From assembly GCF_037975245.1 (NCBI RefSeq), contig NC_092563.1:20320594-20384593 (forward strand): DNA of 64,000 nucleotides, written 5' to 3'. The position numbers were made by a program, and so were the translations under genes. Within the stretch, counting starts at the first letter, position 1, and every line of letters starts with the position of its first letter. This document shows positions 46,201 to 56,840 of this stretch, piece by piece. Source of the DNA: Apostichopus japonicus (lineage: Eukaryota; Echinodermata; Holothuroidea; Aspidochirotida; Stichopodidae). The notes under the pieces are model-generated. The model was not told the DNA's origin. It saw nothing but the letters and a program-made list of their open reading frames with translations, and searched no databases.

Positions 46201-49200
46201 CTCTCAGTAATTGTTAGTTAACTATCCATTTACCTATTTCATGTTGTAAAACTACTTGTGCCCAGTTATCTCTCAGTAATTGTTAATTAACTATCCATTT
46301 ACCTATTTCATGTTGTAAAACCCCTTGTGCCCAGTTATCTCTCAGTAATAGTTCATTAACTATCCATTTACCTATTTCATGTTGTAAAACCCATGTGCCC
46401 AGTTATCTCTCAGTAATAGTTCATTAACTATCCATTTACCTATTTCATGTTGTAAAACCCATGTGCCCAGTTATCTCTCAGTAATTGTTAGTTAACTATC
46501 CATTTACCTATTTCATGTTGTAAAACTACTTGTGCCCAGTTATCTCTCAGTAATAGTTCATTAACTATCCATTTACCTATTTCATGTTGTAAAACCCCTT
46601 GTGCCCAGTTATCTCTCAGTAATAGTTCATTAACTATCCATTTACCTATTTCATGTTGTAAAACCCATGTGCCCAGTTATCTCTCAGTAATTGTTAGTTA
46701 ACTATCCATTTACCTATTTCATGTTGTAAAACCCCTTGTGCCCAGTTATCTCTCAGTAATTGTTAATTAACTATCCATTTACCTATTTCATGTTGTAAAA
46801 CCCCTTGTGCCCAGTTATCTCTCAGTAATAGTTCATTAACTATCCATTTACCTATTTCATGTTGTAAAACCCCTTGTGCCCAGTTATCTCTCAGTAACAG
46901 TTCATTAACTATCCATTTACCTATTTCATGTTGTAAAACCCATGTGCCCAGTTATCTCTCAGTAATTGTTAGTTAACTATCCATTTACCTATTTCATGTT
47001 GTAAAACTACTTGTGCCCAGTTATCTCTCAGTAATTGTTAATTAACTATCCATTTACCTATTTCATGTTGTAAAACCCCTTGTGCCCAGTTATCTCTCAG
47101 TAATAGTTCATTAACTATCCATTTACCTATTTCATGTTGTAAAACCCCTTGTGCCCAGTTATCTCTCAGTAATAGTTCATTAACTATCCATTTACCTATT
47201 TCATGTTGTAAAACCCATGTGCCCAGTTATCTCTCAGTAATTGTTAGTTAACTATCCATTTACCTATTTCATGTTGTAAAACCCCTTGTGCCCAGTTATC
47301 TCTCAGTAATTGTTAATTAACTATCCATTTACCTATTTCATGTTGTAAAACCCCTTGTGCCCAGTTATCTCTCAGTAATAGTTCATTAACTATCCATTTA
47401 CCTATTTCATGTTGTAAAACCCCTTGTGCCCAGTTATCTCTCAGTAATAGTTCATTAACTATCCATTTACCTATTTCATGTTGTAAAACCCATGTGCCCA
47501 GTTATCTCTCAGTAATTGTTAGTTAACTATCCATTTACCTATTTCATGTTGTAAAACCCCTTGTGCCCAGTTATCTCTCAGTAATTGTTAATTAACTATC
47601 CATTTACCTATTTCATGTTGTAAAACCCCTTGTGCCCAGTTATCTCTCAGTAATAGTTCATTAACTATCCATTTACCTATTTCATGTTGTAAAACCCCTT
47701 GTGCCCAGTTATCTCTCAGTAATAGTTCATTAACTATCCATTTACCTATTTCATGTTGTAAAACCCATGTGCCCAGTTATCTCTCAGTAATTGTTAGTTA
47801 ACTATCCATTTACCTATTTCATGTTGTAAAACTACTTGTGCCCAGTTATCTCTCAGTAATTGTTAATTAACTATCCATTTACCTATTTCATGTTGTAAAA
47901 CCCCTTGTGCCCAGTTATCTCTCAGTAATAGTTCATTAACTATCCATTTACCTATTTCATGTTGTAAAACCCATGTGCCCAGTTATCTCTCAGTAATTGT
48001 TAGTTAACTATCCATTTACCTATTTCATGTTGTAAAACCCCTTGTGCCCAGTTATCTCTCAGTATACTAAGCTTGATGTTCATCACCGATCGTCCTTTGC
48101 TTCTTGTCATCAAAGCCCTTGACAACAGATCAGGCGTCATATTCAAGAAAACTTGGTTTTCCAATTTTTCTGCTTTCAGGTAGGAATCGAATCGCTCCTG
48201 AAACTCATGCGGTGCTAGCCTCCTTCCAGCTGTGGTCTCTTCAAATTTTTCGTAACAGCCGTACTTCTGTAAAGCTATATCCATGATCCGCACAGCCTGC
48301 AGGAAGGGGGGAAAAAACAAGAAAATTGACTGTTACATACTGTAAAGAGTTAGACTCCATCGAAAATTAGAAAAAACTTTTCAACGATGAACAAACAAGT
48401 TTTTCTTCCATGCTTGATGATATTATACCTGAGTATGAAATAACATATATACAGTAGCACCAGTAACTACTCATTTCATGTTTCTCATATATCTTTTAGT
48501 TCCAAAGGTACGGTACAATACCATTCAAAATTTACAGAATCACCATCAAGTGACTGTATGTTGTGTAAAGTAACTGCCTTTTGAAGTCCTGTTTTAATGC
48601 ACATATTTACTGCACCAGAGATACATTTCAAAAATTCTCAATGAAATGTTACTTACTTTTACATGATTTAACTATTTACAATGAGGAATGACATGTACAG
48701 TACTAGCCCCATTGACATTTCAAGCAAGGCAATTGATGTTCAATTATGGCAGCATCATTACAAGCAAATAAAAGTGATTCCAACTTTTCTTTTGAACATC
48801 AGCTCTAGTTTGAGTTATGATGGGCTACTGCACTATCAGCACAGCCTCCCTTTTAATTGTTGCACTTCCCAGGCTAGGCTAGGGAGAAGAAATGTTCTGC
48901 TATGAGCCAGTACAAAATTTATAAGAGGAGTGCGACTGTCTACAACTCATCAAATTTGGTTTCGATATGTGAGAAATTTTATGATTTGATTACAGAGAAT
49001 GATGAGGTAACTGCATAATGGCTTCATTGAGTTTGGGTCTCTTCTCACTCTCAGCACAAAAACATGATGGTATGGTGAAAGCCAGGATTACAATATATTT
49101 TTTAATGCTAATTTGTCTGTCTTTTTTTCTATACAGTTTTGTATATTAGCAGGGATCCAGCATGTTACAATACAACGGTCTTGGGAATTTTCACTTTCAT

Positions 49201-49889
49201 CAAAGTTCAAATTATCTCATTTTGTATAATATGTGACCCACCTGTGGTAAAAGCGTATAGGATGCATGATTGTAGCGAGCCAATGTTGATTCGTCTGCTG
49301 GTGTGTCATACACAAAGACAGGATTGCACTTGTATCCACTGGCAAAAAAATTCCTCTTTTCCTCAAGCAAGTTACTAGGCATAATAGCATATATAATGTA
49401 TGGAGACTTCCCCTTTCTCTTGGTAGCTTTGGGATTCTCGCTATTTCGTGAAGTTGTACCATTTCTTCCCTTCGAAGTAAGTTGCTTCGACTTCAACTGA
49501 GATGAAAAAGTATGGAGGCTTAGCCTTATGTCAGTTGTTGACTTCCTCCGGTTGAGAGGAAGGCTTACGTTAGTTTTACTGGTTGATTGTCTGGTGCCTG
49601 TTGTTACATTCGTAGTTATTTTCGGTAATTTTACATTGCAAAATTGCTTTGTTTTATCAGATTTCCTTCTCGGCCTAGATGGAGTTTGGCATCTTGTTTC
49701 CGCTTGGGGGGAGGCCAGAGATCGTCGTGTCGCTTGTGTAGGCCCGTTGCTACGACGTTTAGCCGCTTTCTCTTTACCTTGGTTATCTGGCTCCAATCCA
49801 TCGCTGGTAGCTACTTGCTGTTCCTTCTTGAAAATCTGTGGACCCTTTGCATATGGTATACTGCCAGGTAAAGAGTCAACTGCTAACAT
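42986..49889 (-). CDS. MATCAP: MATCAP (KIAA0895/DUF1704) tubulin tyrosine carboxypeptidase, complete, 4 coding exons
   Basis: MATCAP metallopeptidases remove the C-terminal tyrosine of alpha-tubulin on microtubules. Four exons (1515 bases) give 504 residues, similar to human KIAA0895 and KIAA0895L. The N-terminal ~150 residues are basic and low-complexity, as expected of a disordered microtubule-binding region. The DUF1704 domain starts near YIIYAIMPSNLLEEKRNFF and includes NPVFVYDTP, AVRIMDIALQKYGCYEKFEE, the zinc motif HEIGTH (residues 306-311), NNRQQPW, NPTEEGLASLHSVLGRKDP and GCFNKDQVYLDGVLQILRYR. His306, Glu307, His311 and Glu342 align with the known zinc ligands and catalytic Glu. The start is well supported: TGA lies in frame two codons before the ATG. 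Introns are phase 0, 1 and 1. Intron 2 splits HEI-G|TH and holds a minisatellite made from the exon 2 edge. Confidence 0.97.
43370..43715 (-). mobile_element. tRNA-derived SINE in MATCAP intron 3
   Basis: Read on the minus strand, the head GGAGGGCGTCATGGCCAAAT resembles a Ser/Leu-type tRNA. Box A-like TGGCCAAATGG is at 43694-43704 and box B-like AGTTCAAGTCC at 43647-43657. The body includes CCTTGGATGAGGCACTTTAT and GGGGTATAAATGGGGACCT, typical of SINE tRNA-unrelated regions. The 3' end is approximate. It is in the same orientation as the gene and ends about 100 bases before the exon 4 acceptor. Confidence 0.7.
44573..44878 (-). CDS. MATCAP: MATCAP exon 3
   Basis: Acceptor TTACTGCAG|GTACTC, donor CCAG|GTGAGC. 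Encodes THFTRAQNNRQQPW (second metal-binding His), NPTEEGLASLHSVLGRKDP, CLWRAALLYFTVYNASRLSF and RWDYCMRAKRGQVDTSKPG. Confidence 0.97.
45204..45568. mobile_element. TTAA-type MITE, 365 bp, MATCAP intron 2
   Basis: TTAA at both ends (45204-45207, 45565-45568). Inverted termini TTAAAGGGTCTGATGTATAG and TTAAAGATCTGCTTTATGGA continue imperfectly into CCAACTATAGCTCGCTA. No ORF. Confidence 0.75.
45735..48063 (-). repeat. Exon-intron boundary minisatellite, about 34 x 68/69 bp
   Basis: The phase marker CCATTTACC recurs every 69 or 68 bases from 45746 to 48012 (33 intervals: 22 of 69, 11 of 68). Minus-strand units contain CTGAGAGATAACTGGGCACA, then AGGGGTTTTACAACATGAAA, then TAG|GTAAATGG and an AT-rich remainder. 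The last unit (48012-48063) is the true 3' end of MATCAP exon 2 with its donor, so the array is a tandem amplification of that junction. Three core variants (ACCCCTTG, ACCCATG, ACTACTTG on plus) and three tails form a four-unit higher-order pattern. The 68-bp variant has lost one base in the former coding part. Confidence 0.97.
48020..48296 (-). CDS. MATCAP: MATCAP exon 2 (first half of the zinc motif)
   Basis: Acceptor CTTCCTGCAG|GCTGTG, donor ATAG|GTAAAT. Encodes AVRIMDIALQKYGCYEKFEE through SILRDNWAQGVLQHEIG. Its last 43 bases are the template of the adjacent minisatellite. Confidence 0.97.
48297..49241 (-). other. MATCAP intron 1
   Basis: Phase 0 intron with ordinary AT-rich sequence and no repeat recognised. 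Confidence 0.85.
49242..49889 (-). CDS. MATCAP: MATCAP exon 1
   Basis: The ATG follows an in-frame TGA. The donor TTACCACAG|GTGGGT is phase 0. 216 codons: a Lys/Arg/Ser/Thr-rich N-terminal region, then YIIYAIMPSNLLEEKRNFFA, NPVFVYDTPADEST and LARYNHASYTLLPQ. Confidence 0.95.
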
Positions 49890-50432
49890 CTTTCAGAAAA
49901 TGTTGTCTTGATCGCATTCATCTTTACTAATAAACAACTGTGCGATGAATTCAAATCCCAAACTAGAGCCTACAGTCTCGAACTCCGGTTAGGCTATCGG
50001 TATATAGGCTATGCGTACACTATTGTAACGGTACGCAGTTACGTGTTGGTTTGTTTACCGTGAACTTGTTTGGTTGTCATTCTCATGTCAGGCTTGTTCA
50101 AGTCGTTTTATCTGTACGTTGTGTCTAGACCGTTTCATACCACAGAAATGCATACATACTTAGCACTATAGATGCCATTAGGGTGAATTGCGATGTGAAG
50201 GAATATAAAGTTGAAAAAGACAGAGATGGAAGCTTGCGCGGTAGGGTGAGGAAGTATAAATGTAATGAGAAGGGTGAGTGTGAGCGGGAGAGGGGTCATT
50301 TTCTTAGGAGAAATTATCCCTCGAAGCGTGAATAAACCATGCACAGCTCTGATGGACTAGTCTATTCCAATGTTTGCTGAGGGTTTTTTAATTTGCTGAG
50401 CTCTGAAAGAGTAAACTCTAATTACAGGTGGG
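49890..50432. other. MATCAP upstream region
   Basis: The 5' UTR and promoter of MATCAP should lie here. No TATA box is clear and no other gene was seen. Confidence 0.4.
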
Positions 50433-50976
50433 CAGAGGCGGACTGGGTCTTAAAACCGGCCCGGGCATTATCCACCTAGACCGGCCCATTATTCTTTGAC
50501 ATGTTACTTACATAGTGCTCGCCATCTCGGGGCAGGGGTCTAAGAGGAGAGGGTGTCCCCGTTAAGATTTTTCTGAATGCCTACAATAATCCTTTAAAAA
50601 AGACCCAAAAATAATTTTACAGAAGCAACACTTGATTAAACTGAGAAAAGTTAAAAACGTTAACGATAGACAAAAATATATGTTTGATTTTACTTAGTTT
50701 TTCAAGCATTTTGTGGCAACATGCTTAAAAAAAATGGAAGAAAACCTAAATAAAATCCATTAGCACGGACGGGTTGCCAATAGCACGTTCTTTTGTTACG
50801 AACTAAAAGACTATTTAACGTGGTGATTTCATGAGCTGATTCCCAAAGTTAAAAATATATTTCTACACAGCCCGTCTGTATTTTATTAACTACTGTGAAA
50901 TGCCAGGCTCACCAGCCCACCCGGCCATCGGCTCACCGGGCATTGCCCAAATGCCCGTGTGGCCAGTCTGCCACTG
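50433..50976. mobile_element. hAT-like MITE, 544 bp
   Basis: Inverted ends CAGAGGCGGACTGG and CAGTGGCAGACTGG (12/14). Flanks CAGGTGGG (50425-50432) and CAGGTAGG (50977-50984) match 7/8. Confidence 0.75.
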
Positions 50977-51011
50977 CAGGTAGGCTGCTACTACATAGTA
51001 TTTTGGAAAAA

Positions 51012-51012
51012 C

Positions 51013-51091
<79 letters not shown>
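51012..51091. repeat. (AT)n microsatellite
   Basis: About 80 bases of AT with one GT interruption near 51036. Confidence 0.97.
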
Positions 51092-51094
<3 letters not shown>

Positions 51095-52638
51095 AGGCAG
51101 GCACATGTTGTTCATTGAATGGAGCACGTTACAGAATTTAACAAAAGATACATATACCCCTTGAGATCCCCCTACCACACCACCAAAACCATTCCGCCAC
51201 CGCCGCCACTTTGTGAATATTACCTAGACCTACGTCTTTGTGACGCAACGTTGGTTAAGAACCCAACATAGGTAAAAACCACAATGTGTAATTGCAATTT
51301 TCCTTGTTCAATGTGCAATGCGTCATATCCATGGCCGCGGGAATCCATGTAGATTTTCTTTTCATATGTGTTTTATGTTATATCCTCATTTCTTCAATAA
51401 TAATCATAATAATAATATTCCGATGATACCACTCATGCTAAACGTTGGCCGTAAATTATTTCCACTTTACAACATGACAAAACAAAAGATAACAATCTTG
51501 TAAAACAGTAAAAAGTGTAAATTTTAACACCACTGCATGATCAAAATTCCATGAAATTAGTCTCCGTAAAAGTCGACGATAACGTCAGATAAATAATCCC
51601 AATGGGATTATATGATTGAGAATCAGGGCGTGAATTCTAATTTTTATGTCGTCATCCTCTCACGGAGGCTCATAATCTCACCATAAATCATTTACGTAAG
51701 CTTACTAGAACAACGGAAACAGAACCAACTTCTGCCAGGTTTCGTTCCAGTGAATTCAACAAATGAATGGGTTTAATTTGCATATAAAGTCGATAGCATG
51801 TTATCTTTCATTTCGGGGGAAGGTGTGCGCATGTGTGTGGTGGTTTGGGAAGGGGGTGTCACATCTTCCATAACCTTTGTTCTTACTTAACTATGCTGAT
51901 TCTCTTAAATGCCTTATTTCACTTGTTCTTTTCTTTGTGTTAGAGGAGAGGATTACTACTCCAATCATATATGCATACTGTAAGCTTTTCCTTGCAAGGA
52001 TAGATAGATGTAACGCTCTAATGATTAAAATAATTGCTATCGTTACAATTCATCATATTGTAACTCTTTTGGAGACGGACTACATAGACAAAACAAGAAA
52101 TGCAGAGTAGTGTCAGATAAGCTATACATATAACTACCTTTCGCGGCTATACTTAGTTGGGGGGGGAGGGGATGGGGATTAGATGTTAAATCATCCAAGG
52201 GAGGGTTCTTACCTCCCCTTTTAGAAATTTCAGTACAATGGCGGGTGCTTAGATGCAAATGGTGCTATATTTTGTAACTCTTAAAATAATATTGAAGAAT
52301 TTTCGTTTGGTTATAGCCTAGGTTGTTCCTCATTCATATTCTTCTAAATTTATGTACTATACACCGGGAAATTTTGTAAGGGATTTCCTCTGGAGGTAGA
52401 CTAAAGCCGCCCCCCCCCCCTCCCACACTCCAGATGTATACGTGGCTAAGAAGATTTGATGATTAAATTACTTGGCTTATCACATGGGGCACTATAATAC
52501 TATAATAGGCTAAATCATTAACCAGAGCATCTTTTACAGAAGGCAAGAGGCTCCCTCAAATTCAGATCTATCATCATACAAGGTTTCTTTAAGGCGGTAG
52601 CAACGAATCTATATTTACAACACGGGGCATTTTCGTCA
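51092..52638. other. No supported gene
   Basis: AT-rich, with G/C homopolymers near 52158 and 52411. No family-like ORF. Confidence 0.45.
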
Positions 52639-52646
52639 TCCCTAAT

Positions 52647-53638
52647 CAGTGGCGTCGCCAGGGGGGCACGTGCCCCCCTGGAAAACCTAGTGCCCCCCGA
52701 GTGCCCCCATCTGAGATTTGGGTTGGTAAAATATATATATATATATTTTGTTATATTCAGCTCCCATCATCTGAGTTGGTTTTTCATAAGGACAAAGAAG
52801 CACAGTAATTCGTATTTTCTTCAAATGAGCTGCGAGAAAAATGAAAAAGTTTATCCTTGACCGTCATATGGGTGAGAGTGTTTGTCTGCTGTCTGTGTGT
52901 GTCTTTTACCTCTCGTGAATTGGATGCCTGTGAAATGCCGAAAATCCGGACCTGCTGTGAGAAGGGAGGGTACTGCAGTATGTTGCCTTGGTCTGAGGTT
53001 GACAGGTTAGGAGCTGACGAAATGTGAGAATGTGAGGGTCCGCAGGCACCATACTTGCCTATATTTGTGGACCCATAAATTAACCCTGTTGTGTAGGGGG
53101 TGCAGAGGTCATTTGAGGTCAGATGCTTGTAGGAACAAATGGCGAATGTGCACCTGCATACTGAGCCATACTCGATGTGTGATCAAACTTTGGATTGCAT
53201 GGTGAGATCCCTGATAGGAGCCAATAACGATGCTGGAACCTGTTACATCTTAATAGATAATGGGAGAAAACGAGGACAAGAAAGGAGTCGGGGGTCATGC
53301 ACACATTAATTCAACAAATGTAGGTTCTATTGATAGGGTTAGGCATAATATCGACAGCATGTGGTTCATATCCTCTGCAAAATTCTGCGCGTTGTTAAAA
53401 TCATTACCTCAAAAATAGCAATTTCTGGAGATATCTTCAGATCGCATTTAGCATCAAATGTTGCACCATTTTGCATCTAGCCCATCCTCCGTATGCGAAA
53501 ATTTTCCAAAGGGGAGGGGGACATCCCCTCCCCTTAGACCCCTCCCCCAGGACGGCGATCCGTATCCACCTAAGTGCCCCCCATCAAATGCTGGTGCCCC
53601 CTGTGCCCCCCAGACTGAAAAGTCTGGTGACGCCACTG
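52647..53638. mobile_element. hAT-like non-autonomous element, 992 bp
   Basis: Inverted ends CAGTGGCGTCGCCAG and CAGTGGCGTCACCAG (14/15). Flanks TCCCTAAT (52639-52646) and TCCGTAAT (53639-53646) match 7/8. Internal ORFs are short and unsupported. Confidence 0.8.
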
Positions 53639-53824
53639 TCCGTAATACAAATAAATCATGAGTTTGTAGCTAAAACCTATTTTTCATCAATTTAAAATGA
53701 AGAGAGATAATATTAAAGAAATCACTGGAAGTATGAAAGACAAGGATACTTTTTTCAAAATTATTTATTTGAAAAAAAAAGAAAAATTACAGAAGAAAAC
53801 AAAAAGGTGAAAATGTATTGACAA

Positions 53825-54477
53825 CAAGGGCGGCGGAACCGGGGGGGCACAGGGGGCACGTGCCCCCCCACTTTTCCTCAGGTTAAAAATGTGCCCTTTT
53901 TCTACATAAAAATTGAGGTGTCTCAAGTAAGCAAGAGGCCAGGGAAGCAGCATGAAAACTCGGGAAGGGCCGTTTCCGGCCATCTGAGGGGTTTGTAAAA
54001 CCAAAAAGTTTTCTAGTACGCTCCGCGCCAACCGATGGTGGCGCTCCGCTCAGATAGTCGTGCATACAACTTTGCAAATCATGGCTACACCCCTGACTTT
54101 TAATGAATTTCTGTGGGTCAAACTCAAAGCTATTTCGAATGGAAAAGAATCGTTATGATATTAACAAGAAATAAACTCTCATTTGGAAGATTCCTACATT
54201 AGCAACTAGCATGGTTTCACCTCATTTTGTCTCAAAAGAAAACTTGTTCCTTGTTTCCCAATTTGCACATTGTATATTGCAGTGCTAGTATGCATATTTT
54301 CCTTGAGGGAGGGGGGGGGGTGGGCGTTGATGTAGTGATTTGTATACGCAAATAAGGTAATGTAATAAGAGTTATAAAGGGTACTAAATGTAAGGCTGCA
54401 TCAGTCCACTCGAATTTCTGCAAAGTGCCCTTTGATGTCGGTGCCCCCCCAGATTAAAAGTGCTTCCGCCGCCCTTG
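53825..54477. mobile_element. hAT-like MITE, 653 bp, perfect target duplication
   Basis: Inverted ends CAAGGGCGGCGGAA are exact over 14 bases. ATTGACAA is present intact at 53817-53824 and 54478-54485. Both ends run into GTGCCCCCC-type sequence shared with the neighbouring element. Confidence 0.88.
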
Positions 54478-54485
54478 ATTGACAA

Positions 54486-55920
54486 ACATTTCATTATTGT
54501 ACATATATACTACAATATTATAGGGCAAGGTAGTAAAAGTATATCAAGGTTTTGGTAAGCATTAAACATCTCTCGAGAGGTTAAAACAAACATTAACACA
54601 GTGTACAACATAGGAATGGTCTGCATTGTAAATGATGTGAATAATCATTGAAGAAAATTCGAACCAAAATTTTCATCTTGTGGCCATTTTCTAAGTAATG
54701 GAATTTCCAATTCTGCCAGCCAGCTTATTGACAGCTGGTCCTTAGTGCAGTTTCATTTAAGTTCAAATTATAATTTGAGTTTGGGGGAACCTGTCCCCTC
54801 CCCATCCCTAAGTTTTATGACATAACCCTAAAGTTCACCTTGCCATAGAGAGTCAAAGAGTCCCCTTTTTGTTAATGGAAAGGACAATTTTTACACATTT
54901 TGTAATGAGAAAGTTTTCTTTTATTGTTCAAAAATGATTTTTTTTTTGTGGATAAATTAAAGGAAACTGACATTAGAAAGGTCCTTTACTTGGGAAGTTA
55001 AACCAAACATAATATTAAGAAGTGCTATTTTTGTTGCAAAACATTCAAATACTGGAATTGCTTGCACAGAATTCACAGAGGGGAATTTTGAGGTGATTTT
55101 GCAGTTTGTATCCTCAAATCAAATCAAAGTCACATGTCCCACTGCACTTCAAAGTTCTTGGCCCCTAGATTGAACCCTCTACCTTTTGCCTCTGACTATT
55201 AAACTCCCCCATGAATATTCAGAGGCTTTGATTGGTTGTTGAAACTTTGATTGGTTGTTGAAACTGAGGCTTTGATTGGTTGTTGAAAGTGAAGTTCAGA
55301 AGTACTTCTAGTATTGGATTTACAATATTTATTTGACTCATGCAAAATCGTGTGTTGACGATAACAAATATCAAACTTTGATTTCTTAATTCCATTTAGT
55401 CACAAATATATAATATATAATAAATAGTATGAATGACTGTAAATGTTTTTGATGATGTATTTATTTATTTTTTCTTTTTGTTTTTTTAAACATGTTGAAT
55501 GAAAATTGAGAATGAAACCCTGATGTTCAGCTTAATGTTCAAGGTGCTTTGCTTTAAAGAAGGGGAGAAAGATACTATTGTGCAAATCCGGTATCAAATT
55601 GTAACTTGTAAATTGTTGTAAATTGGAAAGACTTAAATTGACCTATAGTTCTACTTCAGGACACAACCATTATTCTAAACAATGATGCAATGAATATGCA
55701 TATCGAGAGTGAGAATCATCACAATAGTATAGTGGACAAGGAAGTGGTTACCAGGTTACCCCCTCCCCCTTCCTCTGTCATACAGGCTATTATGCCTCTC
55801 TGTCATATTTAAGCCCCTTCCTCTGTCATATAGGCATATATGCCTCTCTTTCATATTTTAACAACCACTCTTACACAGAGGAGTTCAAACTCCTTTAACC
55901 GCACTGATTCTGTTCTGTAG
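54486..55920. other. No supported gene
   Basis: Contains three copies of TTTGATTGGTTGTTGAAA near 55228-55288, and a repeated CTCTGTCATA(C/T)AGGC module near 55775-55845. No coding family recognised. Confidence 0.45.
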
Positions 55921-56285
55921 TTAAAGGCATTAAAGACTCGCCCCAAACCGCGTGCGGCCATCTGAAAAAGTTAACTTTCCATTGCTTGCAAGTGACGTTT
56001 TGTTCGTGTCGCTACAAAATGCAGGCAGTAATGAAACGTGATACGTTGTTATCTTTTATCTACTCCTGAGATGTCCATCGCTGCTATGTACACTGTGTTG
56101 TGGGTATTGACTGTAGCTGCATGTATTGACTGTGCACTAGTGTCTAATTACCGACGGTAGCAAGTTGTGTGTGTATTATCTGGGATCGATGGTGGTGTCT
56201 AACACTTCTGTTACACCTCATTCGAAACTAGGTCCGATTACCGGCAAGAGACGTTTCTTTCTGTGCAAGTCTTCAATGCCTTTAA
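55921..56285. mobile_element. TTAA-type MITE, 365 bp
   Basis: TTAA at both ends (55921-55924, 56282-56285). Inverted termini TTAAAGGCATTAAAGACT and TTAAAGGCATTGAAGACT (17/18). Inverted copy of 17232-17512. The TTAA duplication fits piggyBac or Kolobok-type mobilisation. Confidence 0.85.
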
Positions 56286-56533
56286 GGGAAGGATGACATC
56301 AGCTAATGTGCAAACTTTCTCTGCTGTAATATTCAAGAGCCATTCCAGTTGTGTGATCCAAACTATTCCAACAAATGTGATTTTGATTATACCTACTATT
56401 GAATAAAGGAACATATCATGCCAGACCACGACCTTTGACCCTCATTATCATAACACAGACATGTGTTAACAAGGTTCCTCTGCCATAATATTCAAGAAGC
56501 AGAGTCCAAACTTCCCCAATAGCTCAGATTCTG

Positions 56534-56539
56534 TTTATT
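56534..56539 (-). promoter_or_regulatory. Possible CEP76 polyadenylation signal
   Basis: AATAAA on the minus strand, about 340 bases after the CEP76 stop. It is the nearest downstream match seen. Confidence 0.35.
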
Positions 56540-56840
56540 CCTATGTTGAGTAAGAACTGTGACATTCACTGTCATAACACACACTTGTTTTTGCAGGGCT
56601 GCTCTCTACCATTCTAGTATCGAGAGACCTCACCTCAGCTGAAGGGCCATGACAGTCATTAATTGACCTTTCACTACAAAGGACAATCATCTATTTGAAA
56701 GGCTCCTCTGCCATAATCACAGACACTCCCTGCAATATTCAACAGCCATTCCATTACTGAGGTGTCCAAGCAGTTTGAACTGCTTTGATTCCATTTTTCT
56801 TTGTTGCTGGTGAGCGAAGGACCATATCGGCCAAGTTCAC

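Noticed and set aside
45735-48063. CRISPR-like array
   Set aside because: Units are contiguous with no unique spacers, and the sequence derives from a MATCAP exon in an animal gene.
49303-49911. Plus-strand ORFs over MATCAP exon 1
   Set aside because: Antisense shadows of a well-supported exon.
51012-51091. Origin or promoter TATA cluster
   Set aside because: A plain AT microsatellite with nothing around it to support function.
53454-53695. Overlapping ORFs in three frames
   Set aside because: They lie in the C/G-rich right end of the 52647-53638 element.
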